Below are positions 10,539 to 21,872 of a stretch of 42,438 nucleotides of DNA, one piece after another. The stretch is from Hirudo medicinalis (lineage: Eukaryota > Annelida > Clitellata > Hirudinida > Hirudinidae). Below the pieces are notes generated by a model. It was not told the origin of the DNA. It saw nothing but the letters and a program-made list of their open reading frames with translations, and did not search any database. The stretch spans positions 22,501-64,938 of the forward strand of contig MPNW01000513.1 of assembly GCA_011800805.1 (NCBI GenBank). The letters run 5' to 3'. Each line of letters starts with the position of its first letter. Within the stretch, counting starts at the first letter, position 1. The translations under genes were made by a program, and so were the position numbers.

Positions 10539-12402
10539 ATATTAATTCCTAACATCTCCATTAGTTTATTCGGTAACAATTTGGAAAAGAACATGTTAAA
10601 CAATTGGACTAAAAGCGGATCTATGTACGACATGTCTGTGTGATTTCATAAAAAACGCACTGAATTAATTCACCTGGTGCTGTTACGCTCTAGTCCCAAA
10701 TTTGAGTCTGTGAGCTTTTCCATAACAGCAGACTTCACGGGTTTCATTGTCTGCTCGAAATTTAATTCCCTGCTTTCTTTCAATGAGTTTCTTTGTGTGG
10801 TTCATGTTCTGATGTGCCACTCTCCCATGGTACAGCTGAAGTGTCAAATCATCCGAAAGAGAATTCACATCTTAAGTTTGGGATTTTGTTCGAAGTGCTG
10901 CCTTGAACGGTCCTTCCTCAAATTCTTTGTTCCCACCACCATAATTTTCCGATTGATTTGGAAATGGCACATGAGGTGAGCCTTACCAAACATTCAACAG
11001 TTTCATTTGATGCCATCTTCGTTTAATGATCATCTCAATAGGAACTGTGCCCTCTAAGCTGAAGCGTTCAATCTGTTGTAGTATCTGTTCTCATTTAGTC
11101 TTCCCGGCTCATATCTAGAGATGGGAAAGAACCCGAACCCGGTTAATTATAATATAATAATAACCCAATTTTTAGAGTTTTTTTGTCAACCGAAATTTCA
11201 GGCCCTAGGCATAGCGGCCATGGGTTCCTGAACTATCTTTATTTTATACGAAAAACTTTTGAAAAAACAAGTCGTTATATAATCGCATAATAATAATATA
11301 TATGTAATACACAGTAACTTATAGTAATATTTTATAGTTCATATTTGGTTGATATCGATAGTATTTTAAAAAATTGTTTTCGTTAAATTAATGTAAAAAT
11401 GCTGCGAATATAAGAGCGAAAATATTTCTCTACTTTCTATTTTTACCAGCAAATATTTTTTTGTTGGTAAGCCTTTATCGTTGCAATTGACCAGATAAAG
11501 CAGTAATATAATTATTACATAGGCATAAATTATATAAGGGTAGGCAATGGTATTATATGCAAGGGTAGGCTGGAACTTCTTAGATGCGTCAATTTTAATG
11601 TAATTTGTGTTTCTTTGTAAATTGGTAAGTTGAGATAACGAAGGTCAAATTAAAATATTTGTACGGGGTCTGCAAAGCAATGTTAAAATCGTAAATGAGC
11701 TCAATAGGAAATTTATTGAAACAGTAAAAAATTGAGTCATAAAATGTTTAACGTCATTTAAGTAGTTAATATAAATATTTAAAAAATACAACTTTTCAGG
11801 ATCAACGTAATCCAATTTTTCGAAAATAGAATTGTTGGTGGCGTTGGTGCAGCTGAAGTACGAAGGGTCGTATTTCTGCAGTTTTACGTTTGATTTATTG
11901 CGACATAAACTGATTTTGGAAAAAGTACTCAACATATCAACTGTTTATGTTAACAGTTAAAAATCGGATCGGGCAAAATGCTTTGTTTCCATTTGGAGGG
12001 TTTGATCATCGATTTTCGATGACTTAGTGCTTTTGTTTTTAATTTAACTCCTACATTATTTTTTTGCAAGACTTCATAGCTGCTATCCAATGTACTAATT
12101 TAATAAGTCAAACGAAAAGTCAAGGTCGGGCAGTGCAGCTTTATAATGAGCCCAACACATTTTTTTAAGCCTTTCTGGGTTTGCGATCCGGTTGGGAGGT
12201 TTATCCAATTATTTACTTTTATTGTCAGTTCAAAAAAAAGATTCAGTTTATTTAAGTAACTTGCTAGGACTTTTTACATATACAGGTAGAGAGAGTTTAC
12301 AAGTCTAAGATTTTATTTTAAAAGTTTAATTCTCTCCAAGATACGTGAAACAATTTGTTTCATCATTTAGCACTTAAATTAAATTAAAATTTAGAGCACA
12401 TC
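10539..12402. other. Intergenic DNA between TPMT-like A and B
   Basis: About 1.9 kb of AT-rich spacer. The longest open frames (minus strand 11645-11935 and 10382-10633; plus strand 10677-10979) have no recognisable domain and no splice-linked partners. I see no gene here. Confidence 0.55.
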
Positions 12403-14033
12403 ATGACATCTTTGGAGCGAGCCAGTAAGAACACATTGGAAGTTTACTGGAACGAGAGATGGAAAGTGGACGATACTCCCTGGCTGAGTGACAAAGTTAA
12501 TGAGTATGTCAGTATTTTCCATTGATTTCTCGATTGTGTTATGTCATGACATCCAAGTTTGTTGGAGGTAAAATCTACAAATTGTTATGGTTCTTTATCT
12601 CTTGTTTTATCTTCTGGTTTAATCTCTAATGTGCAGTCATTCTTAATTAATTTTGAGTAATCATTTGGTCACATCAGGGTGCTGGCCAAACACTTCCACA
12701 CGTGTTTCCCTGATCAGCCACCGAAAAGAGCCTTTGTTCCTCTTTGTGGAAAAACCACAGACATGTTGTGGTTGGTTGATGTCATTTTCAATCAATTTGT
12801 GTGCTCTTGTTGGTTGTTTTAAAGTGGCTTCTAAAATGAACAATATTTATGGAATATTTTCATCTCTTCATTTGTTTTTAAGTCATTAATAATTATAATC
12901 GAACATTTCATAATTTTTATATTGTGATATTTTATTTTTATATTATATTATAATAATATTAATAATAATAATGATAATCTCCTATCATCAAGTGAGCTTA
13001 GTACTTGATTGCTGGATTGAATGCAGATGCATGTAAAAACATATTTCACGCTAGGCATATCTGATTCACAGTGAAAAATATTGTCAATATTAAAAATTGT
13101 CTGCGAAACACGCTCAACCTTATTAACTTCTCAATAACTTGTATTAACATGCACTTAATTTTGTTTTCCATAATCAGAATTTTAAAAATTTCCACACAGA
13201 ACCTGGCAATGTTATTATTTAGCTGTTGAAAATCAGCTACTGAACTATTAAGTGCCTTCTTTTGTGAAAATCTACTCAACAGCTTGATCCACACATCTGA
13301 TTCTGACACAACTTGATGCTAACATCAGCTTTCCACTTTAGACTTTCAACCAAAACTTTAAAAACATTGCGATGGTAATTTTGTTTTCTTTCATTCTCTC
13401 ATGTGTTTTTGCTGCCATATTTTCGATGTATTTTTGCCACCCTAGAATGTTGGACTCGACATTGGAAACATTGCCAGTCCTCTCAGCTTTGAATAATTGA
13501 CTGCTAAGCAGAAGTTATTGTATTTTAAGAAGGTGCATAATTTTTATTGGTTTTAACGTAAAACTTTTAAGTAGAGGACATATCTTCAAGAAGATTTTTT
13601 AATGGACATAAGCATTTGATCAACAAAAGATAGTGAACAGTCATAGGCTGGTTAGGCTGGTGACAGATGGCGATGGTCGACCTGAAATTGTGTGTTGAGA
13701 CGTGTTGAATAAAAAACATTTCTCATCAAGAATAACATCTAAAAAATGCTTTAATGCTATGTTGATTAATTAATATTCTGTTATGACAACATTTATTGTT
13801 TTGGTGAAGAATTTACTAATATTGTTGTTATTTTTAGTATTTTTGTTGTTGTTGTTGTTGTTGCTATCATTATTATTTATTATTATTATTATTACTATTA
13901 TCTACCAAAGCAAATCAGTTGCCAGAAATGGCAAGTTGAATTACATAATAGCTGCAGTAAAAATTTAAATTTATTTTGCAATTAAATTTGACTGCCAGTG
14001 GAATGTTTCTGCAACTACACTCATCAGTGCTGC

Positions 14034-14064
<31 letters not shown>

Positions 14065-16248
14065 GGTGGTGAAGATGATGATGAGCTCGGCTCATCACAT
14101 GACAGTGTTGATAGTAATAGCATGGTGATGATGCTTTTGAACTAACCGTGATAATAGCTAATTTATGATTCGCCATATAAATAGCATTTTGGATCAAAAG
14201 ATGGGTCATGAAATAACTGACTCAGCTCTCTGAAGAGACTATTTGTTTAAAATTACCAAAGTTGCCAACATTTTTAAGTGATTGTGACAGTTTGTTGGTC
14301 AATCACAAGATTTTAGTCTGCAAAGCAGTGGTTAAACAATAGGGTAGGGTTAAACTAAGAAAATAAATTAACATTCTGTCGACACTAAAACATTCACGCC
14401 TGGTAATAAGGTAATAATGCCTAGTAGTTAATTATTGGTTAACTATTAGTAATTACAAATTGTATTTAGTTGTTATTTACAATTTTTGGTGAAGGTTGGC
14501 AGAGAAAGGTTGCGAAGTTGTCGGAGTGGAGTTGAACAGGGGTGCTTGTGAGGACTTCTTCAAAGAACACCACGTCGACCATGTTTTGCTTTCCACTGGA
14601 AACATTCCTGTCTTCAAGGTGTCGTCTGCTTGAATTTCCTTCCACCAATAATGTGTGTTCAAACACAGTATTAGAATCTAATACCACTTAACATTTACAG
14701 TTGATTAATGTGTTAATAAATAATTCCTAAAAGGGTTAAATTCAATTTTCTCGACAATGTATAACTTACTCTGCAAAAAACTCATTACAATAGTCCATCG
14801 TTCATTTGTTTAGCCACATTTAACAAGCGTTGATTGACAAAGCTAGAGAAGAAATGCAGACTTAAATTCTCCGTTATTAAATTTGTTTGATATTTTTGAT
14901 GTCGTTAATTTTAAACGTGTTCCAGGGGAATATTCCAGTCACGATCTACAACTGCAACCTCTTTGATGTGCCCATGTGAGGATAATGTCTTTTGAAGTCA
15001 ATAAGCATCACAATTACATGATTACCACCTCCATGAGTTGAAAATTATTATGATATTACACCTAAGCAACTGAAGTAACCTTTCCTTCATTGGAAGTTAT
15101 GTTTTGCATTTAAGTTTGTATTTAATTGTGTTATTTAGTTATTCAGTTATCCATGTATTTTCATGTTATTGTTTTATTGCTGTTACTTTTCAGTTCAGAA
15201 CTTGGCAAATTTGACTTTGTTTGGGACAGGGGAAGTTTTGTTGCAATCACGAAGGCATCGAGAGCTCCGTCAGTTGTGCTCATGTTTGTTTGTGACGGTC
15301 AGATTAGCAGTTGGCAATGTGCTGACATATTTCAAGGGATAACATTTCTTATTTACCACATTTGTTGTCTCCTGCACTAACAGGCAAAGAACTCATTATT
15401 TCAGGTATTACAGTTTGTTGAAGAAGTTGTATGCTGATACTTTTCATCATCTCATTGAAGCCTGCATCTACAATCAGAACGAACATTCAGGTGAAAATTC
15501 AAATTGGTTTGGTGAATGATTTATTTTTAATTATTCATTTATTCACTAATTAAGTGCTGTTTAATGATGTTGTGTGATTGTAGAATGCGATGAAGATGTT
15601 TGTTTTATCATTTTAAGCGACATTTAACATAAAGTGTTACATCTTGTCCTGGTGGAATTTCTGTGAATAACCACTTGGTGCTGTACTTGCTAAATGTGTT
15701 CATGCAATGAAATGTACTTGTTACAGAATTTCCCATGTGCCTTACGATGGCCCACCTGACTGAAATAATTGGTGAGGTTATATTTATTAGCTTGGATGCA
15801 CAGATGCTTGGTTAGCTTTTACTGCGCAGTTATCTCGCGACAATGTGCGCTCGGTTGATTGAGGTGATCGATGTGTCATCATTTATTTTCATCATATTTT
15901 CAATGTGACTATTTATTCACATATTTTAATTTGGCAAGAATTAATTGGTAAAATTAAAGGAGAAATATAAAATTAAATAATCCGTCCGATACGTTCGTGC
16001 CATCGGCACTGCCGTTATCTCCACCGTCTATTTGTGTTTATTGTTTATCAAGAATGTAATTTGTCATCGTCATGTCGTTATTTTTGTTGTCATTGTGAAT
16101 GCAAATCAGCTCTTTGTGAACCGCAGGCAAAGATAACTTCAAATTACGTAAATTGGAAGAAGCCGACAACTTGGAGGTAGCAAAAAAGAAATTCGGCAAA
16201 AATTTCAGTTATTTCAACCTTGCTGTTTATCTTCTGTCCAGCCAATGA
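12403..16248 (+). CDS. TPMT: Thiopurine S-methyltransferase-like protein, copy B (divergent)
   Basis: Second TPMT-family methyltransferase. Exons: 12403-12503, 12678-12770, 14495-14618, 14926-14975, 15194-15268, 15405-15490, 15727-15771, 16127-16248; the frame closes cleanly to 231 aa. Exon 2 has RAFVPLCGKTTDMLW and exon 3 has GCEVVGVELN, the SAM-binding region. Exon 5 has KFDFVWDRGSFVAI. Exon 6 aligns with the YADTMFSLL-type segment of vertebrate TPMT. Exon 7 (MAHLTEIIG) matches the position of the vertebrate VPHAEIERLFG. Exon 8 ends FNLAVYLLSSQ. Intron positions and phases are the same as in copies A and C, and exons 3, 6 and 7 have the same lengths. The N-terminus is longer (about 33 codons in exon 1) and rich in charged residues. 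It is clearly more distant from A and C than they are from each other. The exon 5 donor, CC|GTCAGT, is chosen to keep phase. Confidence 0.92.
14034..14092 (+). repeat. (GAT/GGT)n microsatellite in TPMT-B intron 2
   Basis: An imperfect GAT/GGT/GGC trinucleotide array. Another low-complexity patch, GTT/ATT-rich, lies at about 13836-13905 in the same intron. Intron 2 (about 1.7 kb) holds nothing else I recognise. Confidence 0.8.
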
Positions 16249-16464
16249 GAGAAGCATCCGTGGCTCTGATATTGATTATTTATTTAAAGTCATTAAAACG
16301 TTTTTAAGATTAAGATTAGTAATTCTATTTTTCAAGTGGGAGTCCTTTCTGACACTGCTATAAAAGTCTGTGATGTTGGGATGCTTAGGCTTTTACTTAT
16401 TAATTTTATTGATCACCTTCTGAGTATTTTACAGTTTACTTCAAGGTTGTGGTAATTAGTCAAC

Positions 16465-16470
16465 AATAAA
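16465..16470 (+). terminator. AATAAA polyadenylation signal, TPMT-like B
   Basis: A canonical AATAAA about 215 bases after the TPMT-B stop codon; the most likely end signal for this gene. Confidence 0.5.
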
Positions 16471-17069
16471 GAATTCACTTCGAGTTTTCAACTTCGCTAA
16501 CATTTGATTCCACGAAGGATGGGATTAGTCTGTGTCAGTGTCTATAATTAATTGAATCTGAGGGTGCAGCCTTTGTTCAGGGAGAGTTTATTTTGTGTTC
16601 TTGCGAATGTCTCAAGCCAAAGATGCCAACGAAATATTGGATAATATCTGCTTTAGATTTCTTTTTATCAATTTTTACTGAAGTTACATTCAGGAAATGT
16701 AGTGTGACGTACCCTGGAACACTGCAAAAACATTGTCTGACATTATTCTGTTTTTGGAGTTACTTCATGATTCAAATAAAGCGCCTTCTGACTGCTGGTC
16801 GAGACCGTTGCATGGGGCCATGTCTGGTAGGGCTGAGGATTAGGCACCAGTGAAAAATAACTTTTTTTTAAAATGAATTGCTTCAAGCTGGAGTAATTAA
16901 AGCATGCCATATTATGATAGTATTTAAAATTTCAAAGCTGTAGGACGCTCCATTCCAATCTTAATCGCATGTTCATTTCTGCATTTATGACCTTATCATA
17001 TAAAATAGTCCCTTAGCTACTTTTTTGATTTAATTAATTAAAATTTTGCCACAATCACATAATGTGAGT
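16471..17069. other. Intergenic DNA after TPMT-like B
   Basis: Unique-looking AT-rich DNA. An 86-codon frame at 16593-16853 (+) is not recognisable and has no supporting splice structure. I see no gene. Confidence 0.5.
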
Positions 17070-17640
17070 TTATTGACAATAACTAGGATAAATTGTAGGC
17101 TTTTTTGGTCTAAAACATTTCCTGTCTATCCTACTTTTGCATTTTTCAAGAATTAGGTTATTTGTTTTGCTAAGACTGACTGCCTTCTTTGATGAATCAG
17201 AAGTCAACTTAACAGCTCTTTTAACTGTCTGACTGTGGCATGGAATGTTTGGAGGAGTTCCTCTATTTTGAACAATGTTTGCAATAACTTCATCATTGAA
17301 TTCTTCAACACATGGCAGTTGAAAACAATCAACATCCTCTAAGTTAATAAGCAATGACCATTCCTGAGAATTGAAGATAATTGTTGGTATGACATTTATC
17401 CTCATACNGCAATAACTTCATCATTGAATTCTTCAACACATGGCAGTTGAAAACAATCAACATCCTCTAAGTTAATAAGCAATGACCATTCCTGAGAATT
17501 GAAGATAATTGTTGGTATGACATTTATCCTCATACTATCCTTCTCTGCATGTCTAGGAATCAATATAGGATTTGTTCTGCTCTCCAATATTTTCTTCATG
17601 GCCCGAGCTCTGATTTTCCTCCTTTGAGTAAAGTAGGGCA
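17070..17640 (-). pseudogene. Relic of a transposon-associated protein, minus strand
   Basis: Read from about 17640 down, the minus strand encodes TQRRKIRARAMKKILESRTN, then FNSQEWSLLINLEDVDC, IPCHSQTVKRAVKLTSDSSK and a basic tail ending at 17070. The combination of a basic start, a short acidic segment and a CHSQ-V-R-VKL core resembles the C-terminal part of a family of uncharacterised, multi-copy, probably transposon-derived proteins common in Hydra and arthropod genomes. That match is from memory. The frame is broken by an N and an exact local duplication (see 17281-17535); if one copy is removed, the frame is likely continuous. No start, terminal repeats or catalytic domain are visible. 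Confidence 0.5.
17281..17535. repeat. Exact 127-bp direct duplication around an N (assembly artefact)
   Basis: 17281-17407 and 17409-17535 are identical, with a single N at 17408 between them. Both start GCAATAACTTCATC and end ATCCTCATAC. Perfect copies meeting at a gap placeholder are what unmerged contig ends produce, so this is probably one sequence in the real genome. Confidence 0.9.
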
Positions 17641-19125
17641 GCCAGGAAATTACCAGGTTGAAGGCAGAAGCAGTTCCTCTGAATAACAGGTAAAGTAATT
17701 CCTGCTATTCAAATGATGTATGGCTTGTATCATCTGGAAGATGAGTTTAGGACCATCTGTAAAATCTCTGGACTTTTTTTTAGCAAACTAGCTTGGCCCA
17801 TATACCATTTGAATATATTTTACGATAAGAATCAACTCTCTACTTGGAGAAAGTGAGGATAGCCGGGGAATTATGTGCCTTACCATAATTTTGGGGACGC
17901 TCCGCTGCTGCTGTTTATTGGCATTTATCGCATGACTGGATGGTTACGACTGTCCATAAGAAATTGAGATTAGTGGATCAAGACGACTGAACCCTATGGT
18001 GGGTCGCTCCACCAGCCAGACAATAATAAATTCATTTTCCTTGATCTACTGATAATTAAAATATGTTACTTTCTAGGGGTCGCAACTTTGAAAAGCCGAA
18101 GTTATTACATATCTCCCCTTGCATATAGCGAGCCCATGTAGACTAATTCGGAGTGGATAATACTCTCGGATGAGTTCCGATGCAAGCTGGAAGCATGAGA
18201 GCCTGTCTTCATGCATCCTGTGTCGACGAAACTCATCCAGATAAGAAGAAATGAATTCATCTAAACTATTCCGAATTCTTAATTATTTTAATTTACTTTT
18301 TATAGGCTAAGGTTGTTTTTTGATGGCGAAAGTCTTTGGGTAAAAAGTCAAAAAATAAGGAATTTGCTTTTAATCGTTTGGCGGGCAGAATTTATTTTGG
18401 TGGGCGGAGTTTATTTTACTATGAATATTAACAACTTCGGATTCGGCGGTTTTACGGAACATTAGAAGTTTCCTGACCTTCTCCCCGCTGAATGCTTTCA
18501 ATCCTCCAGCAAAGTCATGATATTCTATCACGCCTCTAATTGCTGATGTGAACATTTTTAAAAAGCTATTTAAACTGGAAGTTTAGCACAGATATGTAGG
18601 GGTTTGGTTGGCACCACAGAACGATTCCTTCATATCAAATAAATTAAAATCAATCAAATCAGTTATTATGGACTAAGGAAATTACATGCATGAATGTGAC
18701 TGTGTTTTTCAATTCCAATGTGTTCGAGAAACGTAGATCCAGTCTCCAGAAAATGTTCTCACTTTGAAATTCTGTCCACTAGAGCACATTGCAGACCTTT
18801 GTCTCCCTCTGGTAAAAGTTCTTACAATGATGGGGAGTTTGACACATATACTGACTTTTCCTGAAATATCGGAATGTTTCACACTAAATAATCTATCCAT
18901 TCCCACCCAGCAAACACGAGCCCCTTAACTAATTGTAGTGAAAACTTTTTGCATTTTTTATTGTAGTATGTTTTATATCCAATGTGTGTATTTTTTTATG
19001 TCATTAAATTTTTTTATCACCGGAATCTTGTAGGTTTATAAATTATACATTCGTATAATCCAACATGTTTACACCATGCCTGTATCGTCGGTTTCGGTTG
19101 ATGGTTTTTGGAACTTATCTAAATA
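17641..19125. other. Intergenic DNA upstream of INO80C
   Basis: Short minus-strand frames at 18370-18555 and 18709-18906 are unrecognised and lack splice or start support. They may be further decayed parts of the element at 17070-17640, but I cannot show that. I see no gene here. Confidence 0.5.
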
Positions 19126-21872
19126 ATGGGTAGAAAGAAGTCGTCCGCTCAATCATCTTCTGATCAAAGTACTGGTGTAAGTTAATCTTGAGATGATAAG
19201 TAAAAATAGCAGAAATATTAGGTTAGTCCACAATTGTTAGGGATTTTATGGCTGTGTTTCCTCAATCATCTTTGAGGGAACTACATCAGATACGTTAAAG
19301 TCCTTCTTTTCGATATAATCATTTTATTGTAAAGCCCATTTTCCTCTAATTCATTAAGACCTCGGATGTTAACGTGCCAAAAAAGGAATTTCGTCGAATC
19401 TGTTTCTACGAATTTAAATTCGTCCACAGTAGTGCAGACATCACGAAACATAAACAAAGTTTTGGACCAATGAAGTGCCAGTGAATGCTTAGTGCAACCT
19501 TGGTCTCGAAAATTCCATTGCGGTGAATTCAACCTTGGATAGATGATGTCAATGAAGTTTTGGCTATTGAAAGCAGAGCAAATCTTTGCACAGCAGTTGG
19601 AGAACTTGTCAGAGAACTAGAGGACTACAGGAAATGGAAAAATTTGAATCAAAGTCAATTGAAGAAGAAACCAAATAGATGCTAGCTGAATCGGATAGGG
19701 CCTAGATGAATGTTCCCATAAAAGTTGCTCCAACATTTTTGATGAATTTATGATGACTCTGGTACACAAAGTCCTTAGCACTGTGAATCTAGATCAGATC
19801 ATTTCTAATTTCTTGAAAAACAGTAATTCGCAATTCAGTCCAGCACATGTCGAATGCTACAGCACTTGGGCACATTGTAACTACTTAGTCCCTTATGTTT
19901 CCTGGACATTACTCCAATTGACAACTCTTTTCCATGTGTCTCAACAACTTCTTGCAAGAAAAAGAAACAGTACTTAGAAGTTTCTTTCAGTGACGCTTCC
20001 TCCAGAATTCTAAGCCACCAAATTTAATAAACTTGATGTCTAGATTCTAATATCTTATGTATCAATTATTTTATTTTTCATTTTAGGCTAAAATGTGATA
20101 TTTTGTTGGTAATGGCTGAAAATCCACATTAATTTCTGTACAACTTGTGAGTTGTTATGAAGTCTTAACCTCAACCCAAATTAAGTTATTCCTAACTAAG
20201 AATGTGTAACGGTGAAGTAATGTGTGTGATCTAAATTATTTTAATAATGTTGATTGATGTGCTTAAATGCCATTCTCATTAAACAGTTGACAGTCTCTCA
20301 TGAATTTGAGGTAGAAATGAATCCAAAGAAAAACCTGTCGTTTAAAAATAAGCTGCAAGAAGTGAGTTGACATTTTGCTTCATGATTGGCTTGTTTGAGG
20401 AGAAGCAGTTATTTCTTCAAATAAAAATGATCACTTTTGAGATGGCACGAGCCTTGCAACGTTACTAAATAACTTTCACAATATCTTGTCTCTTTTTTTC
20501 TAATTCTTATAATATTAACTCACCGATGTCTCTGAATGTTAAGAAATTATTACATTTAAGTAGAAGTATTTGGATCGCTATCACTTGTGTCTTTGGACAA
20601 TATATCTGCTGATCATCTCAGAAGATCGTGCTTGTCCTCAACGTGTATCCTATGTGTAGCATAACCATCAGTGACATTTTGAACAGCTGCCACATAAGTA
20701 TCTAAGTGGAATTATAACAATGTCGATAGTTAAGCACATGGTGCTTTGTAAATGTAACTGAAAATCACTGTTAAATCTTGGGTACCTGTCATTTCATTGT
20801 TTGTGGCTTGAACGTGTTCCAACCTTTTGTTGATATGTTGTTCAGGTATTCACTCGCACGAGGACTCGTTAACAACTGACTCATTTTGGCATATTTGATT
20901 ATAATTATAGTAAAATTAATAATTTGTACAGGTAATACATAAATAATTATAATTCGGATGTCGCCAATGTTTGGAATGTTTTGCTGCATTCATTTGTTTC
21001 ACCTCAGTTTCAACATCTGTTGCTGTCCTCAATAACAACTCTATTGGGTGGAAATCACTGATTACAATTCAATATGCAGTGATGTCCTTTCAAAAACTTT
21101 ATCGCTCGATTGAATAACTGACGGAATGCTTCCCTCGTTGTGACGAATGCATTTAAATTTTCAGGCTTCCAAAAATAACACGAGCATCAAGAAGTCCAAA
21201 TTATTGAAGAATTACAAGCAGATTGTGCTCAACGAGAGGTCCTTGCAGTGGAGCGAACAGGACGCAGATTACACTTGTAATACTTTATATATTTTCACTT
21301 TAAAAATAATTATTATCAATTGATTGACAGTTAATTGATTTAGTTTATTCAATTTTACAGATTAAAATTTATGATAATATATAAAATTGCTAAATTTAAT
21401 TTCGTATTTTTTTTAATGTCAAAGATTCCTCCATTGATGCTCTCCCTTCGTTCAGGCCGCAGAAAAAATACTCGGACATTTCGGGAATTCCGGTAAACTT
21501 TGTTTATATTCTGATGTTGATGTCACAACGAATTTGCTTGCATTCATGAATTTTACTTGCTTGGAGATATTTTTGAATTCGTGAAGGTTGTTTAAAATTA
21601 ATAATATTAATTAATTAATAATAGAATTATCAACAAATGAGGTTCTGTTGGTTAAGCCTTAAGCTAAGCCTTACTGTTGGTTTGAGTTATTCTGGTGCCA
21701 GATTAAGTCACAATCATTGTTCACCTCTGAAACCTTTCAGGCGTTGTACACAGACCCTCACTCGAAGTTGAGGTACGCCAATGCCGAGGAATTCTTAAGG
21801 ATCAAGAATCTTCCGAGCGACATCGTTTCTGGCCTTTTAAATCTCAGAAAAGCCAACGGTTGCAGTTCTTGA
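19126..21872 (+). CDS. INO80C: INO80 complex subunit C (Ies6 homologue)
   Basis: Nuclear subunit of the INO80 chromatin-remodelling complex, carrying the YL1 C-terminal domain. Exons: 19126-19176, 20287-20361, 21165-21276, 21425-21492, 21741-21872; phases 0, 0, 1, 0 agree and give 145 aa. The basic N-terminus (MGRKKSSAQSSS) is low in complexity. Exon 3 matches the family's KN-KQI-ERSLQW segment. Exons 4-5 carry the diagnostic core: SSIDALPSFRPQKKYSDISG, then YTDPHSKLRYA and IKNLPSDIVSGLLNLRKAN, ending four residues later. Human INO80C is about 190 aa, the difference being in the N-terminus. The first exon is chosen because the ATG is followed by an in-phase GTAAGT donor. If it is wrong, an internal Met in exon 2 would start the protein. 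It lies between TPMT-like B and C on the same strand. Confidence 0.93.
19527..19679 (+). other. Coding-like orphan segment in INO80C intron 1
   Basis: A 50-codon open stretch (VNEVLAIESRANLCTAVGEL, then VRELEDYRKWKNLNQ) has the charged/hydrophobic pattern of real protein and ends at a stop. Nearby frames in both directions (19281-19532 minus, 19750-19977 plus) also look partly protein-like. I do not recognise a family. It may be a decayed transposon or pseudogene insertion. Confidence 0.25.

Noticed and set aside
17402..17599. A second, separate copy of the minus-strand ORF at 17070-17405
   Set aside because: It is created by the exact duplication around the N at 17408, so it is not an independent gene.
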